A stretch of 64,000 nucleotides of DNA from a virus. The stretch spans positions 1 to 64,000 of the IMG/VR virus record IMGVR_UViG_3300003177_000010. One strand, given 5' to 3'. A model generated the notes under the pieces. The model was given only the letters and a program-made list of their open reading frames with translations, made no database searches and was not told the DNA's origin. Numbering within the stretch: position 1 is the stretch's first letter; every line of letters begins with the position of its first letter. The translations under genes and the position numbers were made by a program. This document shows positions 7,569-15,341 of this stretch, piece by piece.

Positions 7569-8933
7569 TTAAATAGCAGTTCTACATCTTACCTCTGAAA
7601 AACTAGTATCTCGTAATAGTTTACCGTTTAAATAAACAGGCTCTAGCAGGTCTACCCCTATTTCTTCTTTACGTTTAGTAGAAAATCCATGAGTTAGAGT
7701 ATACTGTAGTGCTAATCTACCTTTTTTAGACTTTTTGTTACCGTGTAGGGGTTCTTTAAAAACGTCATGCCAGATACCAGAAGTATCGCAACGTGCGGAG
7801 GCTTTCATAGCATACTCTAAGTCATCACGCTCTACTTTTTGTAGCAGTCCTCCGCCCATACCAAAGGCAAAGTTCTCTACGGATAATCCGGCATCAATAA
7901 TGTTATACAAAAGCATGGGTAATGATTCATCAGTAATACCGTCTCCTTGTATCACCCTAATATAATCAGGTAGTACTTTATATCCTTTAGAGTTTGTGGT
8001 GTAACCAAACTCTTCCATTAGTATTTTTGCGACCTCAATAGGCATATAAGTAGGGGACCCTGAATCAGGTCTAGCAATTACACGACCCTTTGATGCGATA
8101 ATCTTAGCTTTCAGTTCTTTACCTAGAATATTACGAGCAGCGTTATATACATCATAAGAATCAATAACTACTGCAAGAAGCTTACCTTCTCCACTAAATA
8201 AGTTAATCATATTTTCATAGGCATCTACTTCATTATTCCAAGAAGTCATAGTAGAGTGCTCAGAGGCAGGAATAGAAGTACCGGGGTTAACTGCGTTATA
8301 GTACTTCATAGCTCCGTAAATACCTTCAATAGTATCTGTTCCAACGAAGTTGGTTAGGTGGGCCATACCTCCTAACATAGCACTTTCAGGAGAGGAGACT
8401 CCTCGCGAACCAAAATCATGCAACATGAAAGGTATCAATTCATCTACAGTAGTGTCTGACGACTCATTAATTGCATTTACTAAGTATTTCTTCATTTCTC
8501 TAGACTTAGTAGCTACCGTAGAAGGGTACCACACGCCTCTAAGAATAGCGGTCTCAATATACGACGTTAACCAGTAGAGTCTGGGGTCTGTATTAGTTAC
8601 CCTTACTTGAATATTAGATACAGGCATTACAGTACCTTCTGGTACAGCTTCGATACTCAGAGGTAAGTACCCATCATACTCATTAACAATAATTTCCCAA
8701 CCTTCGCGATTAAAATAACCAATGTAAGGCATTAGTACTTTTTCTGCAAAGTCAATATCCTCCATAGTAATAGGAGTAAGCAAATACTCTTTAATAAATG
8801 CTTGCAGTCCGAAGAACGTAGATTCTTCCGCGCCGCCCCTAGCTTCGATATATGAAGTAAGATATTCTGTATCAGAAGGGTACTGTTCCCATTGAGTAAC
8901 TTTGTATCCGTCAGTTCGTAAAATATTAATCAT
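7569..8933 (-). CDS. nadV: Nicotinamide phosphoribosyltransferase
   Basis: A 454-residue homologue of NAMPT/NadV, which joins nicotinamide and phosphoribosyl pyrophosphate to make NMN, the first step of two-step NAD+ salvage. Family blocks are easy to see: EARGG then FFGLQ, HDFGSRGVSSPES and NFVGTDT, SIPASEHST, VVIDSYDVY, RPDSGSPT, and GMGGGLLQ near the end. Together with the NMN adenylyltransferase at 11724-12722 it forms a complete nicotinamide-to-NAD+ route, the pair known in vibriophage KVP40 and now called NARP2-type NAD+ reconstitution, which counters defence systems that deplete NAD+. The start at ATG 8933 is the only family-consistent one. Confidence 0.93.
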   Translation of the reverse strand: MINILRTDGYKVTQWEQYPSDTEYLTSYIEARGGAEESTFFGLQAFIKEYLLTPITMEDIDFAEKVLMPYIGYFNREGWEIIVNEYDGYLPLSIEAVPEGTVMPVSNIQVRVTNTDPRLYWLTSYIETAILRGVWYPSTVATKSREMKKYLVNAINESSDTTVDELIPFMLHDFGSRGVSSPESAMLGGMAHLTNFVGTDTIEGIYGAMKYYNAVNPGTSIPASEHSTMTSWNNEVDAYENMINLFSGEGKLLAVVIDSYDVYNAARNILGKELKAKIIASKGRVIARPDSGSPTYMPIEVAKILMEEFGYTTNSKGYKVLPDYIRVIQGDGITDESLPMLLYNIIDAGLSVENFAFGMGGGLLQKVERDDLEYAMKASARCDTSGIWHDVFKEPLHGNKKSKKGRLALQYTLTHGFSTKRKEEIGVDLLEPVYLNGKLLRDTSFSEVRCRTAI

Positions 8934-9006
8934 TTGTAAAATTCCTTTACAGTTATTTTATTGCCTAATTCTATTACTAGGACTTTTTAATTAGGTATTC
9001 CGGCTT

Positions 9007-9344
9007 TTAACTATCTTCATACAAGTCTACCCCTACAGAATAATAACCATTGCTTGCCCCGTTCCAACGTATAGTAACCTCTCCTTTTATAGTAGCAATG
9101 TTATAAAAAGTATAAGTAATTAACTCATATTCACCATCTATGTCTTCTGTGCGTTCTTCTGCTCGCAATATTGGGAAATTAATTATATCAGACCATGCCC
9201 CATTTATATCTGCAATATATACGCTTTCGCAACATTCTTGATCGTGGTACATAGTATAGTTACTACCGTCAGCTGCATAAAAAGTTATTTTCTCATCTGC
9301 TATTACTTCTACTTTTTTAGTGTTTTTCCTATTAATCTATTCAT
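9007..9344 (-). CDS. DUF7448-like protein read through a -1 frameshift
   Basis: The ATG at 9342-9344 overlaps the stop of the radical SAM gene (ATGA), and its frame encodes MNRLIGKTLKK before a TAG. Without the stop, a -1 slip on A AAA AAG (9318 to 9312) joins this to a 100-residue frame running VEVIADEKITF...MYHDQECCESVYI, which has the look of a DUF7448-family phage protein whose members start in just this way. An AGGA lies 8 nt upstream of the slip site, as in programmed dnaX-type frameshifting. The alternative is a lost A in the run. The interval is 3n+2 nt, consistent with either. Function of the family is unknown. Confidence 0.6.
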
Positions 9345-10345
9345 TGTTCTTCCTTTGTATAAGGTATTGTAGGACGACGGCCTGATAGAATCGCATTTCC
9401 GCAAGTAATCATTCCATAGTCTTCGTCATAAGAGGGTACAAATACTAAAGTATCAAAACCGGCTTCTACAAAAGCCTCTTCTCTAGGTTTATAAAATTCA
9501 TATAAATCGTACCCATCAGTAGTTTTAATATTATTTTCAACAGTAGAGTTATTAACGTGAATGGGAGTAATTTTTACCATCCAATGCTCAGGGTTAAATA
9601 AAGAAGCTAAGTACTTACCGTCATATTCGTTTCCGTCAGCCATAGCCATATTTAAACAGTACTTACGGCCCTTATTAGGAGGAAAATCTTTTACTAACTC
9701 TGAAATCTCTTCTAAGGATCTCGTACACCCATTATACATAGCGTTTCGCTGCTCATTAGAGGTAGAGTTAATACTGACTTGAAGATTAGCTTCCCCGTTA
9801 AAGTCTTTATTTTTAATATCGATCCATTCGTATAAATAGTCTTTAAGAATAGAATTTTTCTTAGGCATCATAGTGGTTAGAACAGGGTGTAAAGTCTTAT
9901 AATCAAGCCCCAGTAATTCTTTACCTTTCCTAGCTAATAGCCTACTTACTGTTAATACATTTTTATTAAAAGTAGGCTCTCCCATACGAGCATAGTGTAG
10001 ATTTAGCCGGTCTGTTCTAGTAACTTCTGAGTATTGCTCGCGCGCTAGCATTACTTGATTAAGTAAATCTTCTACAGAGGCATTTTTACCTTTACCAACT
10101 AAAGGAACATCGCAAAAATTACAAGTCATATTGCAGCCATACTGAGTAGATATAGTAATAACCCACTTACTCTCAAGTGGCATAATCTCTCCGTTAGGTA
10201 CCCCATTAATGTCAGAGCTTAACCCTAAAAAATCTGCCTTAATATTAGCAGCTTGTCCGTAGTCCCCAATAGAAAGAAATTCTAAAGGTCCTTTAGAAAA
10301 GTTATTGGTAATAATCTTACCCGTAGGTACTGTGTAAATTTTCAT
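9341..10345 (-). CDS. RlmN/Cfr-like radical SAM enzyme
   Basis: A 334-residue radical SAM protein. CNMTCNFC (Cys 71, 75, 78) is the CXXXCXXC cluster motif; MGEPTFN (about residue 122) matches the GEP block of RlmN; and near the end ITCGN..LSG (Cys 315) resembles the CGQLAG that carries the methyl group in RlmN and Cfr. These enzymes methylate adenosine C2 or C8 of 23S rRNA A2503 and, for RlmN, A37 of some tRNAs. The protein is somewhat short for RlmN, so a relative with another RNA target is possible. The neighbourhood of translation genes fits an RNA substrate. Confidence 0.7.
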   Translation of the reverse strand: MKIYTVPTGKIITNNFSKGPLEFLSIGDYGQAANIKADFLGLSSDINGVPNGEIMPLESKWVITISTQYGCNMTCNFCDVPLVGKGKNASVEDLLNQVMLAREQYSEVTRTDRLNLHYARMGEPTFNKNVLTVSRLLARKGKELLGLDYKTLHPVLTTMMPKKNSILKDYLYEWIDIKNKDFNGEANLQVSINSTSNEQRNAMYNGCTRSLEEISELVKDFPPNKGRKYCLNMAMADGNEYDGKYLASLFNPEHWMVKITPIHVNNSTVENNIKTTDGYDLYEFYKPREEAFVEAGFDTLVFVPSYDEDYGMITCGNAILSGRRPTIPYTKEEQ

Positions 10346-10346
10346 T

Positions 10347-10565
10347 TTATTTAGCTCTTTCTATAGCCTTAAGTGCTCTTTTTGCTAGATGTTGCATACC
10401 GTATTTATTAGTAGCTAACTCACGCTCCCAAGTACTTTGTAAAGTTATCTGAGTAAAGTTTAAACAATCAGGGCATGTTACAAACAAACCATCTTCAATA
10501 GGTACCAGGTCATCATTTGTGTAATTATGTACAGCTGCACAAGTACTGCATAAAAAGTCATCCAT
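10347..10565 (-). CDS. Small zinc-ribbon-like protein
   Basis: A 72-residue protein with CSTC near the N-terminus and CPDC about 25 residues later, a likely zinc ribbon. The ATG at 10565 follows AAAGGA, so it is chosen over the longer frame that runs into the upstream gene. Ends two bases before the radical SAM start. Confidence 0.6.
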   Translation of the reverse strand: MDDFLCSTCAAVHNYTNDDLVPIEDGLFVTCPDCLNFTQITLQSTWERELATNKYGMQHLAKRALKAIERAK

Positions 10566-11214
10566 ACTTTTTCCTTTTATTAGGAGATTTACGAAAGCTA
10601 AGCTCATTAAAACCTCGTTTAGCAATTTTATATTTATCAGATAACTCTACCATTTTTGGAGATTGTCCTCCTAGTACCCCAGAAATAAACATTGATAGCT
10701 CCTGAAAAGCAGAAGTAGCATTAAACACTTTGTAAAACTCTATATCTTTGAGCACAGGATTATAAATAACACTAATTCCCTCAAAAATCTCGTTAGAAAC
10801 ACCATAAAGTATAATAGGAATACCTGTTTTATATTGATATTCTAATAGTTTTTTATTATCTTTAGGAATATAATCAAAAAAGTTATCTTTATTAAACCAA
10901 TTATAATATTCTAATTTGTGTAATTCTTTTTTACTTTTTGCGTAATTATATAAGGATTCTTTAGTATAAAAGTATTTTTTACTATACAAGTCTGTGCAGC
11001 GAACACCTTTATATACTTTATCACAGAAAACTACGTAAAAAGTACTATAACCATTGCGACTTACGATAGTCTTATCTATAATATCAGATACCTCTTTATA
11101 TTCAATAGAATCTTTAAAAAATTCTTTAGTTTTACGAACATAGTGACACGTAGTATCTACTCCGTAAGCGATAGCAGTATCATAATAATCTCGGAACTTA
11201 GAATGTAAAAGCAT
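10558..11214 (-). CDS. Conserved hypothetical phage protein
   Basis: A 218-residue protein starting MLLHSKFRDYYDTAIAYGVD. It resembles a conserved uncharacterised family of large phages that begins in this way; I cannot assign a function. The C-terminus is strongly basic (RKSPNKRKKYG), which suggests nucleic-acid contact. First gene behind the promoter at 11237-11265. Confidence 0.6.
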   Translation of the reverse strand: MLLHSKFRDYYDTAIAYGVDTTCHYVRKTKEFFKDSIEYKEVSDIIDKTIVSRNGYSTFYVVFCDKVYKGVRCTDLYSKKYFYTKESLYNYAKSKKELHKLEYYNWFNKDNFFDYIPKDNKKLLEYQYKTGIPIILYGVSNEIFEGISVIYNPVLKDIEFYKVFNATSAFQELSMFISGVLGGQSPKMVELSDKYKIAKRGFNELSFRKSPNKRKKYG

Positions 11215-11236
11215 AATTTTTTATCTCCTTTGTATT

Positions 11237-11265
11237 ATAATAGTACTAATTTAGCCTTATAGCAA
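11237..11265 (-). promoter_or_regulatory. Sigma70-type promoter
   Basis: The minus strand reads TTGCTA, 17 bp, TATTAT, about 20 bp upstream of the ATG at 11214. Confidence 0.65.
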
Positions 11266-11273
11266 CTTTAATA

Positions 11274-11525
11274 TTACAAGAAATGAATTAAACAGTCGGT
11301 TACATTATGAAGCATAAGGTACTTATCAATAGCAGGATAAGCGTCTTTATTAACACGGTAAGAATCATAAAAGAAATTTTCACCTTCACGAGACCAGTTA
11401 AAGTAATCTGTATCCATTCCTAGGTCATAATAACTCCATAAAAGTCGTACTTCTTCTCTTATATCTGAAGGACAAGAATCTCCTATAACCTCAAGAATAT
11501 ATTGTTGTGTAAGTGCTTTTGTCAT
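11274..11525 (-). CDS. Hypothetical protein
   Basis: An 83-residue protein of unknown function, acidic and aromatic (YFNWSREGENFFYDSYR). Overlaps the upstream membrane protein by 4 nt. Confidence 0.6.
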   Translation of the reverse strand: MTKALTQQYILEVIGDSCPSDIREEVRLLWSYYDLGMDTDYFNWSREGENFFYDSYRVNKDAYPAIDKYLMLHNVTDCLIHFL

Positions 11526-11722
11526 TTTGTTACCTTATATTTACTAAAGAATAATAACCAATACAAATAGCCTGTAATAAGCATAGCAGGTCCTAAGAAA
11601 AAAACAGCTATAGTAGCAGAATAAAAATTTAATACCATTGCTACCATAATAAGTAGCATAGCTATCCTAATTAGAGTATTACCTATTTTTTTAATATGTA
11701 TAAGCTTTTCTTTATCTGTCAT
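11522..11722 (-). CDS. Small two-helix membrane protein
   Basis: A 66-residue protein with a charged N-terminus and two hydrophobic segments (about residues 16-35 and 37-58). Lies directly downstream of the NMN adenylyltransferase gene with a 1-nt gap. Function unknown. Confidence 0.65.
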   Translation of the reverse strand: MTDKEKLIHIKKIGNTLIRIAMLLIMVAMVLNFYSATIAVFFLGPAMLITGYLYWLLFFSKYKVTK

Positions 11723-11723
11723 G

Positions 11724-12722
11724 TTAGCTAATCCCCAAAAAGTAATCTAAAATGGCATAGTGATCTTCGAAGAGCATAGACCTATCAATTTTACTAAAAG
11801 GAACCCATACAGCCTTTTCAGCATCATCAGACCCTGTAACTTTAGATAGGGTGCTAGTAAAACCTAGGTCAATGTAAAAAGCAGTAGTGATAGTCCTTCC
11901 GCGAGTTGAACGATTAGGGTCATCAAACACTTTTTCTGCCTTGATGGAGCCTTTTAGTACTGGGATAGGTACTTTAAGCTTTGTTTCTTCTTTAAGCTCT
12001 CTAAGCGCTCCGTTCAATAATGTTTCCTCGTGATTTAGGAAACCTCCAGGCAGTGCCCATAAACCTGCACCAGGCGAGGATTTACGTCTAACAAGTAAAA
12101 CATGTCCTGACTGAGTTACTACCGTGTCTACTGTTTGAAAAATTACAGGGTAGGGGGCTTGTTCCCAAGACTGTTTATACTGATCTACTAAACGTACTTC
12201 CTCTCTAATAATATCAAAATCTTTAGTAGTAGTAAAATCTCGTAAGTATTTATTTACAGAGCCAGGTATATAGCAGCTAATAAAATGACCAGCATTTTTA
12301 AATAAATTATTACGAATATCCGTAGCATTAATATCTGCACCCTTTTTATTAGTAACTGCTGGTACAGAATAAGCACCCCAGTTAGGGAAAATATTTAAGT
12401 AATAAGAGGTGCTATCTTTATTATAGCCAACAAGGCTGACCGCGCCAATAGCGACAGTTTCTACTGCTTTAGTAATAGTAGCAACCCATTTGTTATCATT
12501 ATATTGGTAGTCTGCAACAGGAAGAACCACGACCTGTGGAAATACAGACTTGATCATGGCTTTACGTTCAGCAAAAGTGAACGGATTTCGAGCGTTGCGA
12601 GGTGCAAAAGATGAACCTACAACTATAATAACTTGGTCGCTAACTCTAAGAGCAGCATCTACAACGGATTTATGTCCGTTGTGAAAAGGCGAAAAACGCC
12701 CTATAAAAACACTAGTTTTCAT
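11724..12722 (-). CDS. Bifunctional NMN adenylyltransferase / Nudix hydrolase
   Basis: A 332-residue two-domain protein. The N-terminal half begins GRFSPFHNGH (residues 8-17), the (H/T)XGH nucleotidyltransferase signature, with ATDIRNN later; the C-terminal half has a complete Nudix box (GGFLNHEE...RELKEET). This is the architecture of NadM-Nudix enzymes, which condense NMN with ATP to NAD+ and hydrolyse ADP-ribose or related nucleotides. With the nicotinamide phosphoribosyltransferase at 7569 it completes NAD+ salvage; the Nudix half could also clear ADP-ribose left by NADase defence. Confidence 0.9.
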   Translation of the reverse strand: MKTSVFIGRFSPFHNGHKSVVDAALRVSDQVIIVVGSSFAPRNARNPFTFAERKAMIKSVFPQVVVLPVADYQYNDNKWVATITKAVETVAIGAVSLVGYNKDSTSYYLNIFPNWGAYSVPAVTNKKGADINATDIRNNLFKNAGHFISCYIPGSVNKYLRDFTTTKDFDIIREEVRLVDQYKQSWEQAPYPVIFQTVDTVVTQSGHVLLVRRKSSPGAGLWALPGGFLNHEETLLNGALRELKEETKLKVPIPVLKGSIKAEKVFDDPNRSTRGRTITTAFYIDLGFTSTLSKVTGSDDAEKAVWVPFSKIDRSMLFEDHYAILDYFLGIS

Positions 12723-12782
12723 GTGTAAAAATTCCTTTTACATAACTTTATATTACAACCTATTAGCAAATTATTTTTTAAA

Positions 12783-12848
12783 TTAATATGCTGGTTTAGG
12801 TTTAGTTCTTCCTTTTATTATCCTAGGTTTGTAGTACTTTTTAAACAT
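12783..12848 (-). CDS. Possible 21-residue basic peptide
   Basis: An ATG-initiated frame encoding a Lys/Arg/Pro-rich peptide, MFKKYYKPRI...KPAY, between broken genes. No strong ribosome site is visible, so it may be spurious. Confidence 0.3.
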   Translation of the reverse strand: MFKKYYKPRIIKGRTKPKPAY

Positions 12849-12857
12849 AATCAACAC

Positions 12858-13021
12858 TTATTCCTCTAGAAGATATATAAGTAAATCTTTACCGTAAGGG
12901 CCGACACCTCCAGCATCAATCCATTCTTCATCTCATTTACTTTCTCAGGGTCTGCCTTACCTTTAGTAGCCTTCATTACTATTAGGTAATTCCTTAGCTT
13001 ATCGAGGCTGTAAGTTATCAT
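12858..13021 (-). pseudogene. Frame-broken hypothetical gene
   Basis: From ATG 13021 the frame reads MITYSLDKLRNYL... to a stop at 12866, but after KVNE the other frame reads DEEWIDAGGVGPYGKDLL to a TAA at 12858, which looks like the natural tail. The interval is 3n+2 nt, so one missing base (GAGGAT to GAGAT) accounts for it. No family recognised. Confidence 0.45.
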
Positions 13022-13045
13022 GGTTATTTACAATGATTTTATTAA

Positions 13046-13290
13046 CTACGTTTTGCTAAAATCAGTGTGACTATATGCATCTGTATAAAAGGGGTATAAC
13101 CATTCTAAATTACTCATAGATATATCGACATTTTTACCTGCAGAAGCGATAGGCCCAATTAATTAATATTAGCTAGATTGTATGTCAGCCCAGAGAAACT
13201 GTGGCTTCTAGGTGCCCAAGCATCCTCAAATAAGCTACCCATAAGTAGCACTGGTATAACAAATACTAGTAATCTTAATATCTTTTTCAT
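13046..13290 (-). pseudogene. Frame-broken small exported protein gene
   Basis: ATG at 13290 overlaps the stop of the upstream gene (TAATG) and begins a signal-peptide-like sequence (MKKILRLLVFVIPVLLMG, then AWAPRS). The frame stops at 13159; a shifted frame continues with IGPIASAGKNVDISM and ends at 13046. The interval is 3n+2 nt. Like its neighbour at 12858 it seems to be decaying or mis-sequenced. Confidence 0.45.
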
Positions 13291-13625
13291 TATCTTATGT
13301 ACGCTCCTAGAACCCATCCAATATGCCCTTCAGTATAAATAGTGTTTTCTTTTATAAACTTATTCAGGTTATTAGAGTTAATATTCTCCTCTAAATCATA
13401 CATATAGGCATCCTGGCCTTCTTGTATCGACTTTTTAAATACTAGGTAATAAGTAGGATATTCACAGTGGCCTATGAATTTTATAGAAAACTCTGTATCA
13501 GGAAATAAAGTAGTAAAACACTCTTCTACATCCTCCCCTAATTCTTCATCATAGAAACTAGGAATATAATCAAAATCTCCTATTTTTACTCCATAAAAGA
13601 CTATACCATAAAGATGACTACTCAT
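13290..13625 (-). CDS. Hypothetical protein
   Basis: A 111-residue acidic protein with alternating strands; no family recognised. Overlaps its upstream neighbour by 4 nt and its downstream one by TAATG. Confidence 0.6.
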   Translation of the reverse strand: MSSHLYGIVFYGVKIGDFDYIPSFYDEELGEDVEECFTTLFPDTEFSIKFIGHCEYPTYYLVFKKSIQEGQDAYMYDLEENINSNNLNKFIKENTIYTEGHIGWVLGAYIR

Positions 13626-13909
13626 TTAATACAGCTGTCAAAGTAAGTGCTTTGTACTTTACTAGCACTCCAATCTGAGGAGTAAATAGCTTGCCCTGCC
13701 GCAGATAGTATAATACCAAATAGCTGGTCTACTTCAGTACTATTATGAGTATCGTAGTACTGAATAGCTGTAGTAAGTGGTATATTTTGATCTCGCATTT
13801 TAGCGATACCCTCCGCTACTAGGCTTTGCACCATACATGATTCATACGCACTTTGTGCTTGTGAAATAGAGGCGGTTGATAGAGCAATTAAGATAATTAA
13901 TTTTTGCAT
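13622..13909 (-). CDS. Small periplasmic protein
   Basis: A 95-residue protein with a typical signal peptide (MQKLIILIALSTASISQAQS, cleavage after AQA/AQS near residue 20) and two cysteines in the mature part that could form a disulphide. It is the first gene downstream of the leader RNA and promoter at 14022-14136. Function unknown. Confidence 0.6.
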   Translation of the reverse strand: MQKLIILIALSTASISQAQSAYESCMVQSLVAEGIAKMRDQNIPLTTAIQYYDTHNSTEVDQLFGIILSAAGQAIYSSDWSASKVQSTYFDSCIK

Positions 13910-14021
13910 TTGGTCCTGTTTATTTAAAAGAAAGGAAAAAGAAAAACGTAGTTTTATAAGTCAGAAAAACTACAAAAAAATTGTTCAGTATATAAACGAA
14001 GTTTATTAACTTTTGAACTAC

Positions 14022-14096
14022 GCTAAGAAACTCCTATCTCCTACGGAGAAGTCGAGTTCTCAACGATGTATCGAACTCTCTGTTTCTTTTTTTTAT
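14022..14096 (-). ncRNA. Structured leader RNA, copy 2
   Basis: Read on the minus strand: a run of eight A, AAGAAAC, a 6-bp hairpin (14073-14078 with 14054-14059), a 4-bp hairpin with a 3-nt loop (14045-14048 with 14038-14041), then GTTTCTT closing on AAGAAAC (14082-14088 with 14025-14031). This three-way junction shares its closing stem and the 12-bp block 14022-14033 with the leader at 279-358, but the enclosed hairpins differ. It lies directly behind promoter 14108-14136 and about 110 nt before the gene at 13909, so it is either a 5' stabilising/regulatory leader or a processed small RNA. Confidence 0.5.
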
Positions 14097-14107
14097 AACG
14101 TAAACTA

Positions 14108-14136
14108 ATACTAGCACAGTTTTACTCATTTAGCAA
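14108..14136 (-). promoter_or_regulatory. Sigma70-type promoter with TAGTAT -10
   Basis: TTGCTA, 17 bp, TAGTAT with TGC directly before the -10 box. Same class as 363-392 and 53193-53221. Confidence 0.65.
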
Positions 14137-14207
14137 ATTATATTTGTTAGAAATAGCAGTAAACCCCTTAAAATTCAGTAATTTTAATTATTTGCTACTA
14201 TAATAAA

Positions 14208-14321
14208 CTAAGTTATATTACTGTAAATAATAGCTAGAGTTTTTGCAACTTCATGAGTAGTGCCTTGTGCTATAATTGTGTTTTTATATATAGCAACAAT
14301 TTTTGGATAATAATATTGCAT
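14208..14321 (-). CDS. Possible 37-residue protein
   Basis: ATG at 14319-14321 opens a frame reading YYYPKIVAIYKN and HEVAKTLAIIYS, overlapping the end of the gene before it by 38 nt. It has protein-like composition but no ribosome site, and could instead be the natural tail of a frame-shifted 14284-14559. Confidence 0.35.
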   Translation of the reverse strand: MQYYYPKIVAIYKNTIIAQGTTHEVAKTLAIIYSNIT

Positions 14322-14559
14322 CTTTTTTTAGGGTATTTGCTACAAAATAGCCCTTGTAGAAAAGAGTACCATCTTCAAAAGTAAAGTCTTCAGGAAATTT
14401 GTTCTTTTCGTAATGCTCTTCTGCCATTTTTAATACGTACAAAACGTTAAAAGAGCCATGTATATTAGTATCTTTATAATTAAGCTCGTAGTACTCGTCC
14501 TCTATTTCTATAGTATAGTCTCCTGATACTAAATTACTACCGTTAAATTCCCATTTCAT
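14284..14559 (-). CDS. Hypothetical protein
   Basis: A 91-residue protein whose first 70 residues are beta-rich (YTIEIEDEYYELNYKDTNI) with FYKGYFVANTLKKD near the end. Start at ATG 14559 follows AGAGGAAAATAA of the coupled upstream gene. No family recognised. Confidence 0.55.
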   Translation of the reverse strand: MKWEFNGSNLVSGDYTIEIEDEYYELNYKDTNIHGSFNVLYVLKMAEEHYEKNKFPEDFTFEDGTLFYKGYFVANTLKKDAILLSKNCCYI

Positions 14560-14694
14560 TTATTTTCCTCTTCTCTCTTTTTTATATTGTATAATGAACA
14601 TATGTATATTTGTATTTTTACAGTTAAGGGTAAAATACTCGTTAGCTATCCTTATTGTATAAGTATCTGGCACTGCTTTATCATGGTATTTCAT
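14560..14694 (-). CDS. Small hypothetical protein
   Basis: A 44-residue basic protein, MKYHDKAVPDTYTIRIA..., packed between neighbours (TAG directly followed by its ATG; its TAA directly followed by the next ATG). Its 3' end contains AGAGGAAA that serves as the ribosome site of the next gene. Confidence 0.5.
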   Translation of the reverse strand: MKYHDKAVPDTYTIRIANEYFTLNCKNTNIHMFIIQYKKERRGK

Positions 14695-14973
14695 CTATTT
14701 TACCTTTACATAGTTGTTTAACGAAGTTAAACTGGGGAAGCCAGGTCTTAGCCTATGAAGTAAACCAGTTTGCATAATTAGTAAATCAGCGTAGCTTTTA
14801 CCATTCATAGCATTTAGCGCCCAAGCATCTGCATCGTCACCATTACCATAATTCTCACCCTCCTGAAGGTTTTCTACATCAGGAAGGTATTCTCCAGATA
14901 ACAAACGTGTATTTCTACACACATCAGCTAATAGTTTTTGTAATTCTATTCGCTTTTCTATAAGTTTATTCAT
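14695..14973 (-). CDS. Hypothetical protein
   Basis: A 92-residue mostly helical protein (RIELQKLLADVCRNTRLL) of unknown function; overlaps the preceding small frame by 8 nt. Confidence 0.6.
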   Translation of the reverse strand: MNKLIEKRIELQKLLADVCRNTRLLSGEYLPDVENLQEGENYGNGDDADAWALNAMNGKSYADLLIMQTGLLHRLRPGFPSLTSLNNYVKVK

Positions 14974-15049
14974 TTTTAAACTCCTCTAACCATTCATTCC
15001 ATTTTGCATCCGTTATATAAAAAGGGTCAGCTAAACTGGTATTAGACAT
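14966..15049 (-). CDS. Small hypothetical protein
   Basis: A 27-residue frame, MSNTSLADPFYITDAKWNEW..., whose end carries GAGGAG used as the ribosome site of the next gene. Own ribosome site is weak, so it may depend on coupling. Confidence 0.45.
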   Translation of the reverse strand: MSNTSLADPFYITDAKWNEWLEEFKNE

Positions 15050-15062
15050 AACAGGACACGAC

Positions 15063-15337
15063 TTATTTAAGTGAATCCAGCATAAAACGCATAGCTTTCT
15101 CTGCTCTCTTATTAGCTAATGTTTTTGCTTTTCTAGCTATTACCAACCGCTGTTCTAACCCTTTGATGGCTCCAGTATATATGGCCCTATCGTCCTCTCT
15201 ATATTCCTCAATAAGTGCTATTGTAGTTTTTAGAGCAGATTTACTTCTATCCTTTACAGGAATAAAACGCAAATTAGAGTCTAATATTCCAAGGATTTTT
15301 TTGCTTCTTGCTTTTCTTTTCTGGTATACTTAACCAT
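15063..15337 (-). CDS. Small basic helical protein read through a -1 slip
   Basis: ATG at 15337 (behind AAGGAAG) encodes MVKYTRKEKQEAKK and stops after a run of seven A (15296-15302). A -1 slip on A AAA AAA joins it to ILGILDSNLRFIPV and 70 more residues, rich in Lys, Arg and Ala, to 15063. The downstream frame otherwise has only a TTG start inside it. The interval is 3n+2 nt. It is either frameshifted or one A is missing. Function unknown. Confidence 0.5.
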
Positions 15338-15341
15338 TCTA

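Noticed and set aside
14022-14096. Hammerhead ribozyme, because of the three-way junction
   Set aside because: The conserved CTGANGA and GAAA core pairs are not in place.
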